Of a stretch of DNA of 64,000 nucleotides, positions 18,487-26,308 are shown piece after piece. The DNA lies in NCBI GenBank assembly GCA_005217565.1, contig SJCO01000008.1:248001-312000 (forward strand). The letters run 5' to 3'. Within the stretch, counting starts at the first letter, position 1, and each line of letters begins with the position of its first letter. The position numbers and the translations under genes are program-made. The stretch comes from Puteibacter caeruleilacunae (GTDB lineage: Bacteria > Bacteroidota > Bacteroidia > Bacteroidales > Prolixibacteraceae). The notes under the pieces were generated by a model that ran no database searches, had not been told where the DNA came from, and saw nothing but the letters and a program-made list of their open reading frames with translations.

Positions 18487-20175
18487 TTAATAGTGGGCAT
18501 TTGATTCTAATTTTTCCCAGGGGATAACTCCTACACGTTGAGCCCAATTCTGCCATTTTTCGTTTAGCTCTTTCACCTTTTCAGGGTATTGTTCTGCTAA
18601 ATTGATTAATTCAGTCCTGTCTTTTTCCATATCATAAAGCTCCCATTCACCTTCATATTCGTATTTTCTAACAGTGCTCCAGGTGCCGGGATACTCTGAT
18701 ACTAACTTCCATTTGCCGTCTCTGATTGCTCTGTTACCTTCATGTTCCCAGCAAAGTGTTCGGGATAGGGTAATTGAATTGATTAGAAAGCCAAGAAGAT
18801 TATGTCCTTCTGGAGAAGGTATGTTATGGTTTTTGTAGGTCTTTGGATATGTTGCTCCTGTTAATGAAATAACCGTTGGCATTATATCGATAATATGTGC
18901 TACTTGATGGGTGATACCTGTTTGTTTTAATCCTTTGGGCCAATGCATGATGAATGGAGTAGAGATTCCTCCCTCATGTAACCAGCTTTTGTGTAGTCGG
19001 AATGGTGCATTTGAGACATTGGCCCAGCGAACGCCATAGCTTCCATAGGTTGCAGGGCCTCCTAATGGTAAATTAGGGAAATCACCGGCAATAACCTTTT
19101 CTCCATTTCGTGTTCTTTCAGGAATAACTTTACTTTTCCATGGAGTTCCCCAGCGTTCAATAGTACCATCTCGATGCCCTTCAGCTGATCCTCCATTATC
19201 CGACAAGAAGAATATTACAGTGTTCTCATATTCACCAGTTTCTTTTAGCGTTTGGATGATATCGCCAATGCTTTGATCTACATGATCAATCATTGCAGCA
19301 AACACTTCCATTCTATTTTCCTGGAATGATTTCTCTTCTTCCTCTTCCCAGGGAATGCTTTGTTCATCACGTTCAGGGAGCTTCCACTTGGCATCAATTA
19401 GTCCTTTTTGTACAAGATTGTTGTAACGCTGTTCTCTTAATTGATCCCAACCCATCGAGAATTTACCACGGTACTTTTCAATTACCTTTTTCCTTGCATG
19501 AAGAGGATAGTGGGGTGCTGGATGGGCAACGTACATGAAGAATGGCTTATCGTGCGACTTGGCTTCCCGGATAAATTCTTTGGTTTTGTCGGTTATTTTC
19601 TCAGTGTAATAGAAGTCTCCTTCTGCTTTTATAGGGGTATTGCCATCGAATAATCCTGCTGGATCATAGAAACTACCATGGCCAGGAAGGGTGCCATAAA
19701 AGCGATCGAAACCTCTTTGCAAAGGCCAATTCTTATTTGATCCTTCTTCGGATGTATTACAGGTAACATGCCATTTCCCAGCCATTGCCGTAAAATAGCC
19801 GTTCTGGTTTAGAACTTCTGCAATGGTAACCGCATTGCTACTTAGGTCACCTGCATATGCTGGTGTTCCTCGGTCCTCAGTCATATGTCCTATTCCTGCC
19901 TGGTGAGCATATAGTCCGGTTAGCAGACTTGCACGCGAAGGACAGCAGCGCGCTCCATTGTAAAATTGAGAAAACACAATACCATTATTGGCTAGTTGAT
20001 CAATGTTAGGTGTCTCAATCTGACTGCCAAAGTAGCCTAAGTCAGAGTATCCCAGGTCGTCAGTTACTACCAGTAAAATATTAGGAGCTTTTTCCTCCTT
20101 AGTGCACGATCCTAAGGTGATGGCACCTAGTAGAATTGAATACACCGGTGTAAAGCGAGCAAAAGTAAAATTCAT
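18487..20175 (-). CDS. Arylsulfatase (S1 family) lipoprotein, formylglycine-type
   Basis: From the ATG at 20175 this is 562 residues with a lipoprotein signal (MNFTFARFTPVYSILLGAIT, lipobox LGSC, Cys 24). An open frame extends 66 codons further upstream but is basic and non-signal-like, so it is rejected as the start. The sulfatase core shows NILLVVTDDLGYSDLGYFG (metal Asp pair), CCPSR at 77-81 with Cys 77 as the formylglycine precursor, TGLYAHQAGIGH, GKWHV, YVAHPAPHYPLH and FLSDNGGSAEGH. The C-terminus has the usual ELYDMEKDRTELINLA. It is most like the arylsulfatase A group (S1_4-like), known for broad aryl and sugar sulfate activity; substrate is not readable. No partner gene is adjacent on the same strand. 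Confidence 0.9.
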   Translation of the reverse strand: MNFTFARFTPVYSILLGAITLGSCTKEEKAPNILLVVTDDLGYSDLGYFGSQIETPNIDQLANNGIVFSQFYNGARCCPSRASLLTGLYAHQAGIGHMTEDRGTPAYAGDLSSNAVTIAEVLNQNGYFTAMAGKWHVTCNTSEEGSNKNWPLQRGFDRFYGTLPGHGSFYDPAGLFDGNTPIKAEGDFYYTEKITDKTKEFIREAKSHDKPFFMYVAHPAPHYPLHARKKVIEKYRGKFSMGWDQLREQRYNNLVQKGLIDAKWKLPERDEQSIPWEEEEEKSFQENRMEVFAAMIDHVDQSIGDIIQTLKETGEYENTVIFFLSDNGGSAEGHRDGTIERWGTPWKSKVIPERTRNGEKVIAGDFPNLPLGGPATYGSYGVRWANVSNAPFRLHKSWLHEGGISTPFIMHWPKGLKQTGITHQVAHIIDIMPTVISLTGATYPKTYKNHNIPSPEGHNLLGFLINSITLSRTLCWEHEGNRAIRDGKWKLVSEYPGTWSTVRKYEYEGEWELYDMEKDRTELINLAEQYPEKVKELNEKWQNWAQRVGVIPWEKLESNAHY

Positions 20176-20391
20176 TGTGCTATTCTTTTGTTTGTTATTG
20201 AGTTTCAAATATCCATGAATTTCTTTTTTGGGGGAGGGGACAAATCTTTCAAACAGTAGGAAGAACCTATAAGAATGGAGGAGTTTTTTGTGGACTCTCA
20301 ATACTTTCCTTCCATATAGATGTGATGTTGGTTTTGGAAAAGAGAAAAAAGTACTTAAATTGATCCTTCGCAAACAAAAGCATAATGAGCC

Positions 20392-20613
20392 ATGTTAAAA
20401 GTTAAAATATAAGAATTCAAAAAGAATATAAAGAAATACTTGAATGGGGTTGCTGAGAATTCAGAAGTTATAGAAATAAAACGAAAGAAAAGTGCAAGTG
20501 TCGTCGTTCTCTCTCTTAAGGAATATAATTCGATGATGTGTACGCTACATGAACTGTCCTCCACAATGAATACTAATCGTTTGGATGCTGCTATAGAAAA
20601 GCTAAAATCTTGA
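20392..20613 (+). pseudogene. YefM/Phd-family antitoxin, interrupted by an in-frame stop, toxin missing
   Basis: ATG at 20392 gives MLKVKI, then an in-frame TAA at 20410, and the same frame runs on to a TGA at 20611. After the stop the product reads EFKKNIKKYLNGVAENSEV, then the IEIKRKKSASVVVLSLKEYN and HELSSTMNTNRLDAAIEKLK segments. This is the layout of Phd/YefM antitoxins: SEFRKNLKKYLD-like start, KRKxxxSVVVLSLEEYN core, LLSSxxNxxRLxxAI tail. The stop falls where such proteins usually have Ser or Tyr before the EF. One base change (TCA to TAA, for example) would explain it. No YoeB/Txe-type toxin follows; 20614-20723 holds only a weak hairpin. The family match is by eye but covers the whole length. 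Confidence 0.7.
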
Positions 20614-20723
20614 CCTTCATTTTAGTTCAAATTGTAAGGGGCCTTTATGCCCTTAAGCATAAAATTACTTTTTAAAATCTACTGAGTGTTCCATATTTTA
20701 GGGGAGAATTTAAACTATTCCCT

Positions 20724-23045
20724 ATGAACCTTAAAAACTTGTGTAGATTGTCTTTCCTGAAGTGGACAATCATTTGTTTTTGCTATTTTTTTATATTTCT
20801 AACTAAACCGGTTAATGCTGATACAATTCCGGTTCCCTCTTATAATTATACTTTGGTATCTGTAAGTTCAGATAATGAAAGTCATCCTGCAGCACATGCC
20901 TGGGATGCAGGAACTGATACTTGGTGGGCCTTGTATAATTCCGAAGGGTACAGTCTGCCTGGAACTTTAATCCTTGATTTAGGTGAAAGTGTTCCGGTAT
21001 GTGGATTTAGCTATCTTCCTAATTCTGGAAGTAAAAAATCGAAACCTGATCGCTTTGAATTTTACGTATCGGCTGATGGAACGAATTGGGGAGATGCAGA
21101 AGTTTATACCGATTTTGATTGGCAGGGTGAGAGTGATGTAACACGTCGTCAGATCCGTTTTGGTGCTGTTGACGGTCGTTATATCAAGCTCGTTTATCTT
21201 ACCAATACCGATCAGGGAAGTGATAATATTCATACAAGTGATTTTGTTGTCTACAAAAGCTCTACCGCTTCATTAGGTAAAGAAAACCAGCAAATAGTTT
21301 TTGATAAGATTGAAGAGCAGATTGTTGGTGGTGCTACGTTGACACTACAGGCCCACTCTGATGCAGAGCTTCCTGTACAGTATGAGGTGATTAGTGGTCC
21401 TGCCACAATTGAAGGTACTGATGTAGTGCTTTCCGGAGAGAGTGGTAAGGTAACTATACGTGCTTATAATGATGGAAATGAGACCTATTATGCAACTGAG
21501 ATGACGCGCACATTTAAGGTGACTAACCTTGCCGATTTTAGTCCGACTATCAATTGTGCACTTAGTCCTGAATCTGTCATTGAATTGAGTGAATTGCGAC
21601 CATATCCTATTTATTTTGGAGCAAGTATTGCTTATCGTGATCAAATAGATTTTACATCAGTAACGGTTAATATTGGAGGTATTGATCAGAAAGTAGAACA
21701 GGAAGGTGATGGTTATTTCGTTAGCTGGGAACCTGATGAGTTTACCACATATGATGTAACTATTACTGTGGCTGCATCGAATGGTAAGACTACCATAGAA
21801 AATTATTCTGTTGAGATTGTAAATCAGGCAAATGATAAGACCATAAGGGCTCTTGATCATGTGCTGGTTAACTTCCCAAATCCTGGTCGTACAATCACGG
21901 GGAGTTTTGAACTGCCTTTCTTTTTAGGGAATTATAAGAAACTAACAGGGCATTTTATCACTACCTGTCCTAATATCGATGGTGCATGTGATGATTGGGA
22001 TCGTTGGGCACGGCTAGAGGTGAAAGGTGCTGACGGTCGTTGGATAGAAATTGTTCGTTACATTACCCCTTATGGTGTAGGTTGTTCGCATGAAATTGAT
22101 CTAACTGATTATATGTCGGTGTTGCAAGGAAAGCTCGACTATCGACTGTTTATTGATACTTGGGGAACAGGTGGCTGGGAGGTTACATTCGACCTTGAAT
22201 ATGACGCTGGTACACCTGAGTTTATCTATAGCTATGTAGATGTTGTTTGGGATGGTACCTACGATTTTGGAAATCCATTGAACCTGCAATCGGTAGAGAA
22301 GAAGAAAATGAAAATCAGAAATAATGTTCGATTGGTGAAGTTGAATCTTGTCACTACAGGACATGGTTGGGGCGCAAACAATACAGGAAATGCGGCCGAG
22401 TTTTATCATGCCCGTCATCATATTCATGTTGATGGTGCCAGTAAGTTTGAACAAGATTTATGGGTGGATTGTGATCCTAATCCTGATGACTGTCAGGGAC
22501 AAAAAGGTACGTGGTATTATAATCGCGCCGGATGGTGTCCAGGCGCTATCGCAGAGCGTTATGTGTTCGATTTAAGTGATTATATGGAGCAGGACTCTAT
22601 AGAGTTGGAGTATATCTTCGATGAAAGTTATGTAGATCATTGTCACCCTAACAGTACAAGCTGCGTGTCGGGGAGCACTTGTGATAATTGCAATGATGGA
22701 TATAATCCTCATTATCATGTCGATGGCCATCTGATCTCTCAAAGTAATAATCTGATTACATCGCTTCGAGAGCCTGAAAAGACTAAGGTGTTGGAGAAGT
22801 TGAGTTTTGATATTGTGGCGAATCCTAATGATGGAAACTTCAAAATATACTGTGAGCATGAATTTAACGGACTGATGATGTTTGTATATGATATCTCAGG
22901 ACAGATTCAGGCGAGGTATGCATTTAATGATAACTATGAACTGACTAGCTATCAGTTTAACCTGGCTCACATGGGGAGTGGTATTTACTTTGTGAAACTA
23001 CAAACTAATGATGAGGTAGGAGTACAAAAAATGGTAGTCAGGTAA
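20724..23045 (+). CDS. Secreted PNGase F-like peptide N-glycosidase with discoidin domain and T9SS sorting tail
   Basis: This 773-residue multidomain protein starts with a signal peptide (about 1-32). An F5/8 type C (discoidin) domain covers about 45-175 (HPAAHAWDAGTDTWWALYNS, GRYIKLVYLTNTDQGSDNI), then two Ig-like segments to about 365. PNGase F N-domain, about 370-520: DGACDDWDRWARLEVKG, with the Trp-Asp pair near 424-425 equivalent to catalytic Asp60 and its neighbour in the Elizabethkingia enzyme. The C-domain runs about 530-680 (GHGWGANNTGNAAEFYHARHHIHVDG and a Cys-rich loop, SCVSGSTCDNCNDG). The tail (about 695-773: FDIVANPNDGNFKIY, VYDISGQIQ, MGSGIYFVKL, VQKMVVR) is a type A T9SS sorting domain, so it should reach the cell surface or medium. 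It would cleave N-glycans from glycoproteins. Single gene. Confidence 0.88.
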   Translation: MNLKNLCRLSFLKWTIICFCYFFIFLTKPVNADTIPVPSYNYTLVSVSSDNESHPAAHAWDAGTDTWWALYNSEGYSLPGTLILDLGESVPVCGFSYLPNSGSKKSKPDRFEFYVSADGTNWGDAEVYTDFDWQGESDVTRRQIRFGAVDGRYIKLVYLTNTDQGSDNIHTSDFVVYKSSTASLGKENQQIVFDKIEEQIVGGATLTLQAHSDAELPVQYEVISGPATIEGTDVVLSGESGKVTIRAYNDGNETYYATEMTRTFKVTNLADFSPTINCALSPESVIELSELRPYPIYFGASIAYRDQIDFTSVTVNIGGIDQKVEQEGDGYFVSWEPDEFTTYDVTITVAASNGKTTIENYSVEIVNQANDKTIRALDHVLVNFPNPGRTITGSFELPFFLGNYKKLTGHFITTCPNIDGACDDWDRWARLEVKGADGRWIEIVRYITPYGVGCSHEIDLTDYMSVLQGKLDYRLFIDTWGTGGWEVTFDLEYDAGTPEFIYSYVDVVWDGTYDFGNPLNLQSVEKKKMKIRNNVRLVKLNLVTTGHGWGANNTGNAAEFYHARHHIHVDGASKFEQDLWVDCDPNPDDCQGQKGTWYYNRAGWCPGAIAERYVFDLSDYMEQDSIELEYIFDESYVDHCHPNSTSCVSGSTCDNCNDGYNPHYHVDGHLISQSNNLITSLREPEKTKVLEKLSFDIVANPNDGNFKIYCEHEFNGLMMFVYDISGQIQARYAFNDNYELTSYQFNLAHMGSGIYFVKLQTNDEVGVQKMVVR

Positions 23046-23066
23046 TTGCCCGACTATCATTTTTGT

Positions 23067-23729
23067 TTACCATTGTATTGGAGCCTTGCCTACTTTGGCA
23101 AGGTATTCATTTGTTTTACTAAAATGTTTATTCCCAAAAAATCCACGGTCGGCTGAAAATGGCGATGGGTGTGGTGATTTTAATACCAAATGCCTCGATG
23201 TGTCGATCTGTGCTCCTTTGCGTTGTGCATATGATCCCCAAAGGATAAATACCAGATTATTGCTTTGTGCCGATAGTTTGGCGATTACTGCATCGGTAAA
23301 TTGCTCCCATCCTTTGTTTTGATGCGATCCTGCCTGATGTGCACGCACTGTTAGCGTTGCATTAAGGAGTAGGACTCCTTGTTGTGACCAGCGTTCCAGG
23401 TTACCTGTATTAGGCGCATCAACACCAATATCACTTTTTATCTCTTTAAAGATATTTACTAAGCTAGGAGGAAATGCTACACCATCATTAACCGAAAAGC
23501 ACAAACCATGAGCTTGTCCCACACCATGATATGGATCCTGACCAATGATGACTACCTTGGTTTTATCAAAAGGACATTGATCAAAAGCATTGAAAATAAG
23601 TCTGCCCGGAGGATAGATTCGATGTTTACCGTATTCTTGTCTTACAAATCCAATAAGTCTTTGAAAATATTCTTTTTCAAATTCATCTTTCAGTACTTCT
23701 TTCCAGCTTTCTTCAATTTTAACACTCAT
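23067..23729 (-). CDS. ung: Uracil-DNA glycosylase (family 1)
   Basis: This 220-residue protein is full length for Ung. It has the water-activating motif GQDPYHG, the uracil-pocket Phe in GLCFSV, NATLTVR, the LWGSYAQRKG segment, and the Leu-loop SPHPSPFSADRGFFG with the catalytic His. It removes uracil from DNA in base-excision repair in the cytoplasm. It is convergent with the PNGase gene, 21 bases between stops, and appears to be a single-gene unit. Confidence 0.97.
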   Translation of the reverse strand: MSVKIEESWKEVLKDEFEKEYFQRLIGFVRQEYGKHRIYPPGRLIFNAFDQCPFDKTKVVIIGQDPYHGVGQAHGLCFSVNDGVAFPPSLVNIFKEIKSDIGVDAPNTGNLERWSQQGVLLLNATLTVRAHQAGSHQNKGWEQFTDAVIAKLSAQSNNLVFILWGSYAQRKGAQIDTSRHLVLKSPHPSPFSADRGFFGNKHFSKTNEYLAKVGKAPIQW

Positions 23730-24551
23730 GTTGTTGTCCTGTTTTTTGGTCCAACGAATATAACAGAGATCCCCGAAGAATCAAAGAAGGAAGGGGAGGA
23801 GAATATCTTTTTTGCCAATGATGTGCAATAGCTAATCGTAAGTTGAGGTTTTTTAGAGACGTAATTTTTGCAGTGAAATAATGTCATGATCCTTACTTTA
23901 AAATGTAGCTAACAAAGATTAGCTATGTATGGGCTTGTACTATAACTGAGCTGATTGCAAGATAATATTCGACATAAAAAGGAAATGCAAAAAGAGGTGT
24001 TTTAAGACCTTTAATTTTTTGTAATGAATGAAGATAAGTTTCAGGTGGTATTGATTGCTAAAACCTAGCTTAAAATTAAAATAGAGGTGCGTGGCTGTGG
24101 TTTGATTGGTCGGATAAAGAGTGAAATAGACCTAAAATTGGTGAATGTTTTATTTTGTTATCTCCAGATAGCAATTTTACTCAACCTCCTTACTAAGCCC
24201 CTACTATTACCTCTCAAAGCCCCCATTTTGCGCATGTTGAGAAGGCTTTGACAAGGGTTTGTCAAAGATTTGAGAAAACTCGTACAAGGATTCAAGTGGG
24301 GTGTGAAATGACTTTTCTTATTAACTATAAAAAACAACAAGAAAAACAAAAGAAGCCCTTCTGTGAGGCATAATTTGGTGTAATTTAGACTTTTGTTTAA
24401 GGATGTTTTATTTTGATATATGAAACCGAGGGTTTTCTTCCCTCGCTTCAACTTTCCCAAAGTGAGGGAAGGTTAAGTTGTGCATTAAATTATGAATCGT
24501 AAAAAAGGGAGAAGGTTAGATTTTTTATAAAACTATTGGTTAAATATGTAG
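23730..24551. other. Gene-free AT-rich stretch with short palindromes
   Basis: About 820 bases without a supportable gene. It contains an exact 8-bp inverted repeat CTTTGACA (24246-24253) / TGTCAAAG (24260-24267) and a pair of competing hairpins built on CGAGGG/CCCTCG and TCCCTC/GAGGGA near 24425-24470. A 100-codon open frame on the minus strand (24158-24460) looks like low-complexity translation of AT-rich DNA. The stretch borders the integrase-like remnant and is probably decayed accessory DNA. Confidence 0.45.
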
Positions 24552-24755
24552 AATATTCTTAAATTTCACAAAAACCATAATGATGTGACTCTCAAACCTC
24601 AGATATTACAACAAAAACGATATAGAGAAAGCACCAGTCGTAGCTATAGTGCCAATTTAAAAGGGTTTATACATCATTTCTATACCCACGTTTCTAATCG
24701 ATACGTCGACGGGATTAAGAAGCCATTAGACGATATGTTTATGGATTCAACTTAG
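24552..24755 (+). pseudogene. Remnant resembling the N-terminal domain of a tyrosine recombinase
   Basis: A 67-codon frame between stops, without a plausible start codon, encodes LKPQILQQKRYRESTSRSY followed by SANLKGFIHHFY. This is the rhythm of the SAM-like core-binding domain of XerD-type integrases (K-x-x-Y-S/R-x-S-T-x-x-x-Y-x-x-x-L-x-x-F). The frame then loses similarity and stops at 24753. No catalytic domain (R, HxxR, Y) follows. If right, it is a 5' fragment of a mobile-element integrase left in an accessory patch. The call rests on about 30 residues. Confidence 0.4.
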
Positions 24756-24846
24756 TAAGTGTTGTTATCCCTCCAATCAGGTGGAATAACATTACCGGGC
24801 GATGATACACACTAGTTGGCATTAATTGATAAAACAGTGAAATACA

Positions 24847-25542
24847 ATGAGAATTATATTGGTAATAACAACTTTGACACTTTTAAGTTGGACAAACTCT
24901 AAGGCAAATAATATGGGATTATTCGACAAATTTTATGGAAAGAAAGAAAACTCAGCGCAAGCAGAAAACTTAGCGAAAATTGACTCATCTCAGTTAGAAA
25001 GAACGGCTGATATGCTAGACGCTGAGTTATACTGGAGCATTATTGATAAATCATTAAAGAACACAAATAATCAAGATGACCAAGAACAATACTTAATTCA
25101 AGAAATCAGTAAATTGACTCCAAAAGAAATGATTGGATTTCGTTTGTACACAGACAAATTATTATATGAAACATATAATTCCGAAATGTGGTGTGCTGGC
25201 TACATCATGAATGAAGGTTGTTCTGATGACAGTTTTGAGTATTTTAGGAATTGGGTTATTTCAAGAGGGAAAGACACATATCTAAAAGCAAAAGAAAATC
25301 CTGATTATTTAATAAATGAAGTCGTTGACGGAGCAGAATTTTATGAATTTGAAAGTTTTTGGTACGTTGCACTGGAAGCATTTCAAAAGAAGACAGGTAA
25401 AGATTTATATGACTACATAGATTACGACAATTTTAAAGTGGGAGAAGGAAACTATCCGCAATTTGAATTTACTTGGGAAGAGGAAGATCCTGAAAGCATG
25501 AAAAAGATTTGTCCAAAATTATTTGAAAAATGGAATGATTAA
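24847..25542 (+). CDS. DUF4240 domain protein
   Basis: This 231-residue protein is of the DUF4240 type: MLDAELYWSIIDKSL, then LTPKEMIGFRLYTDKLLYETYNS, EMWCAGYIMNEGCSDDSFEYF, FRNWVISRGKDTYLKAKENPDYL, and EFESFWYVALEAFQKKTG. DUF4240 proteins have no proven activity; they are acidic and often occur in accessory or polymorphic-toxin-related neighbourhoods. The first 22 residues form a weak signal-like stretch. An internal ATG at 24913 (MGLFDKFYGKK) gives the typical cytoplasmic start of relatives and may be the real one. It ends two bases into what looks like the tail of a HigB-type toxin gene, so it may have been inserted there. Confidence 0.75.
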   Translation: MRIILVITTLTLLSWTNSKANNMGLFDKFYGKKENSAQAENLAKIDSSQLERTADMLDAELYWSIIDKSLKNTNNQDDQEQYLIQEISKLTPKEMIGFRLYTDKLLYETYNSEMWCAGYIMNEGCSDDSFEYFRNWVISRGKDTYLKAKENPDYLINEVVDGAEFYEFESFWYVALEAFQKKTGKDLYDYIDYDNFKVGEGNYPQFEFTWEEEDPESMKKICPKLFEKWND

Positions 25543-25588
25543 GGCAGAGAAATTAAAGAAGGAATATTTTGAAGAAAATTATCGATAA
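25535..25588 (+). pseudogene. C-terminal remnant of a HigB/RelE-type toxin gene
   Basis: Shifted one frame from the end of the DUF4240 gene, codons 25535-25588 read MIKAEKLKKEYFEENYR then TAA. This is the usual C-terminal helix of HigB-type (phage Gp49-like) toxins (ExxKAxxLKKEYFE). It overlaps the HigA-like antitoxin start by 20 bases, as in intact higBA pairs. Everything upstream of it is DUF4240 sequence. The match is short, so the call is tentative but position and frame support it. Confidence 0.45.
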
Positions 25589-25871
25589 TATTACAGATTT
25601 TGAAGACTTGCTTTGTGAAAAGTATGGAAAGGAAGGTACGCCTGAAAGAGACGAATATGATGCGGAATCTTTTGCATTCAGATTAGGGGAAATGTTGAAG
25701 GTTGCAAGAAAAGAGGCTAATGTAACACAAGAAGAACTTGCTGAAAAAACTGGAACAAACAAGAGTTATATATCTCGAATTGAGAGAGGTAAGAGTGATA
25801 TTCAAATTTCAACGTATAGAAAACTAATTGAGATAGGCCTGGGAAAGAAACTGAAGATCTCAATTGGTTAA
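25569..25871 (+). CDS. HigA-like XRE antitoxin
   Basis: This 100-residue protein has an N-terminal helix (FEDLLCEKYGKEGTPERDEYDAE) followed by an XRE HTH (LGEMLKVARKEANVTQEELAEKTGTNKSYISRIERGKSDIQISTYRKLI). This is the architecture of HigA2-type antitoxins that sit downstream of HigB2 toxins. The apparent start is TTG at 25569 because no ATG lies before the HTH; the antitoxin start overlapping the toxin stop is normal for the family. The toxin itself seems lost, so the gene may be an orphan regulator or residual antidote. Confidence 0.8.
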   Translation: MKKIIDNITDFEDLLCEKYGKEGTPERDEYDAESFAFRLGEMLKVARKEANVTQEELAEKTGTNKSYISRIERGKSDIQISTYRKLIEIGLGKKLKISIG

Positions 25872-26061
25872 AAGTTGAATGTTTCACGTTGTGTGTTGAT
25901 TTTGCTTTACTGGTAGTTTTTAAACCACAGAGGATTGATAGAACCACAGATATTTTTAATGTACCCACGCCTCGCATGCGAATTGGCTTCCAGAAAGAAT
26001 AGTTCAAGCTCTAGGCCTTCGCATCGGAACCGGCCTCCTGAAAAAAGTGATAGATTTAGCA

Positions 26062-26131
26062 GCAGTTGGTTAGCAAGACTGGGAAGCTGAGAACGTAGTT
26101 CGAAGATCACCCAGCCGCGCTTAGCAACTGC
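26062..26131. repeat. 70-nt imperfect hairpin element, candidate dispersed intergenic repeat
   Basis: Two 22-nt arms (26062-26083 and 26110-26131) can pair at about 16-17 positions; the outermost seven (GCAGTTG/CAACTGC) are exact, with a 26-nt loop. Downstream lie GC-richer words (AGCCGTCCGGCT palindrome near 26203) before the AT-rich leader of the next gene. The whole 25872-26308 stretch is gene-free, and its base composition differs from its surroundings. It also has the direct repeat AACCACAG near 25922 and 25941. It looks like an RNA-fold-capable repeat or mobile-element scar. Confidence 0.4.
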
Positions 26132-26308
26132 AATAAATAAATTGCTTTTTGCAGGCAGCCTTGACTTTTTTGCTTCGTTTTTGCGTTAAGGCAAAAATGA
26201 AGAGCCGTCCGGCTAGAGGACAAAGAATAAAAATATTCTTGTTACAAATTATGTTGTTAATCGTTATTGAAGAAATATTTGAACGATTACTAACTAAAAA
26301 CAAAGAAT

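Noticed and set aside
20176-20373. Upstream extension of the second sulfatase to 20373
   Set aside because: The 66 extra residues are basic and contain no signal; the internal ATG at 20175 gives a perfect lipoprotein signal.
24158-24460. 100-codon open frame on the minus strand
   Set aside because: Low-complexity Lys/Leu/Phe-rich translation over hairpins and AT-rich DNA, with no family resemblance.
26062-26131. Integron attC site
   Set aside because: The arms pair, but the conserved RYYYAAC and GTTRRRY core boxes are not present and no integron integrase is near.
26121-26303. Short minus-strand frame over the hairpin element
   Set aside because: Ile/Lys/Asn-rich and overlapping a structured noncoding element; no domain seen.
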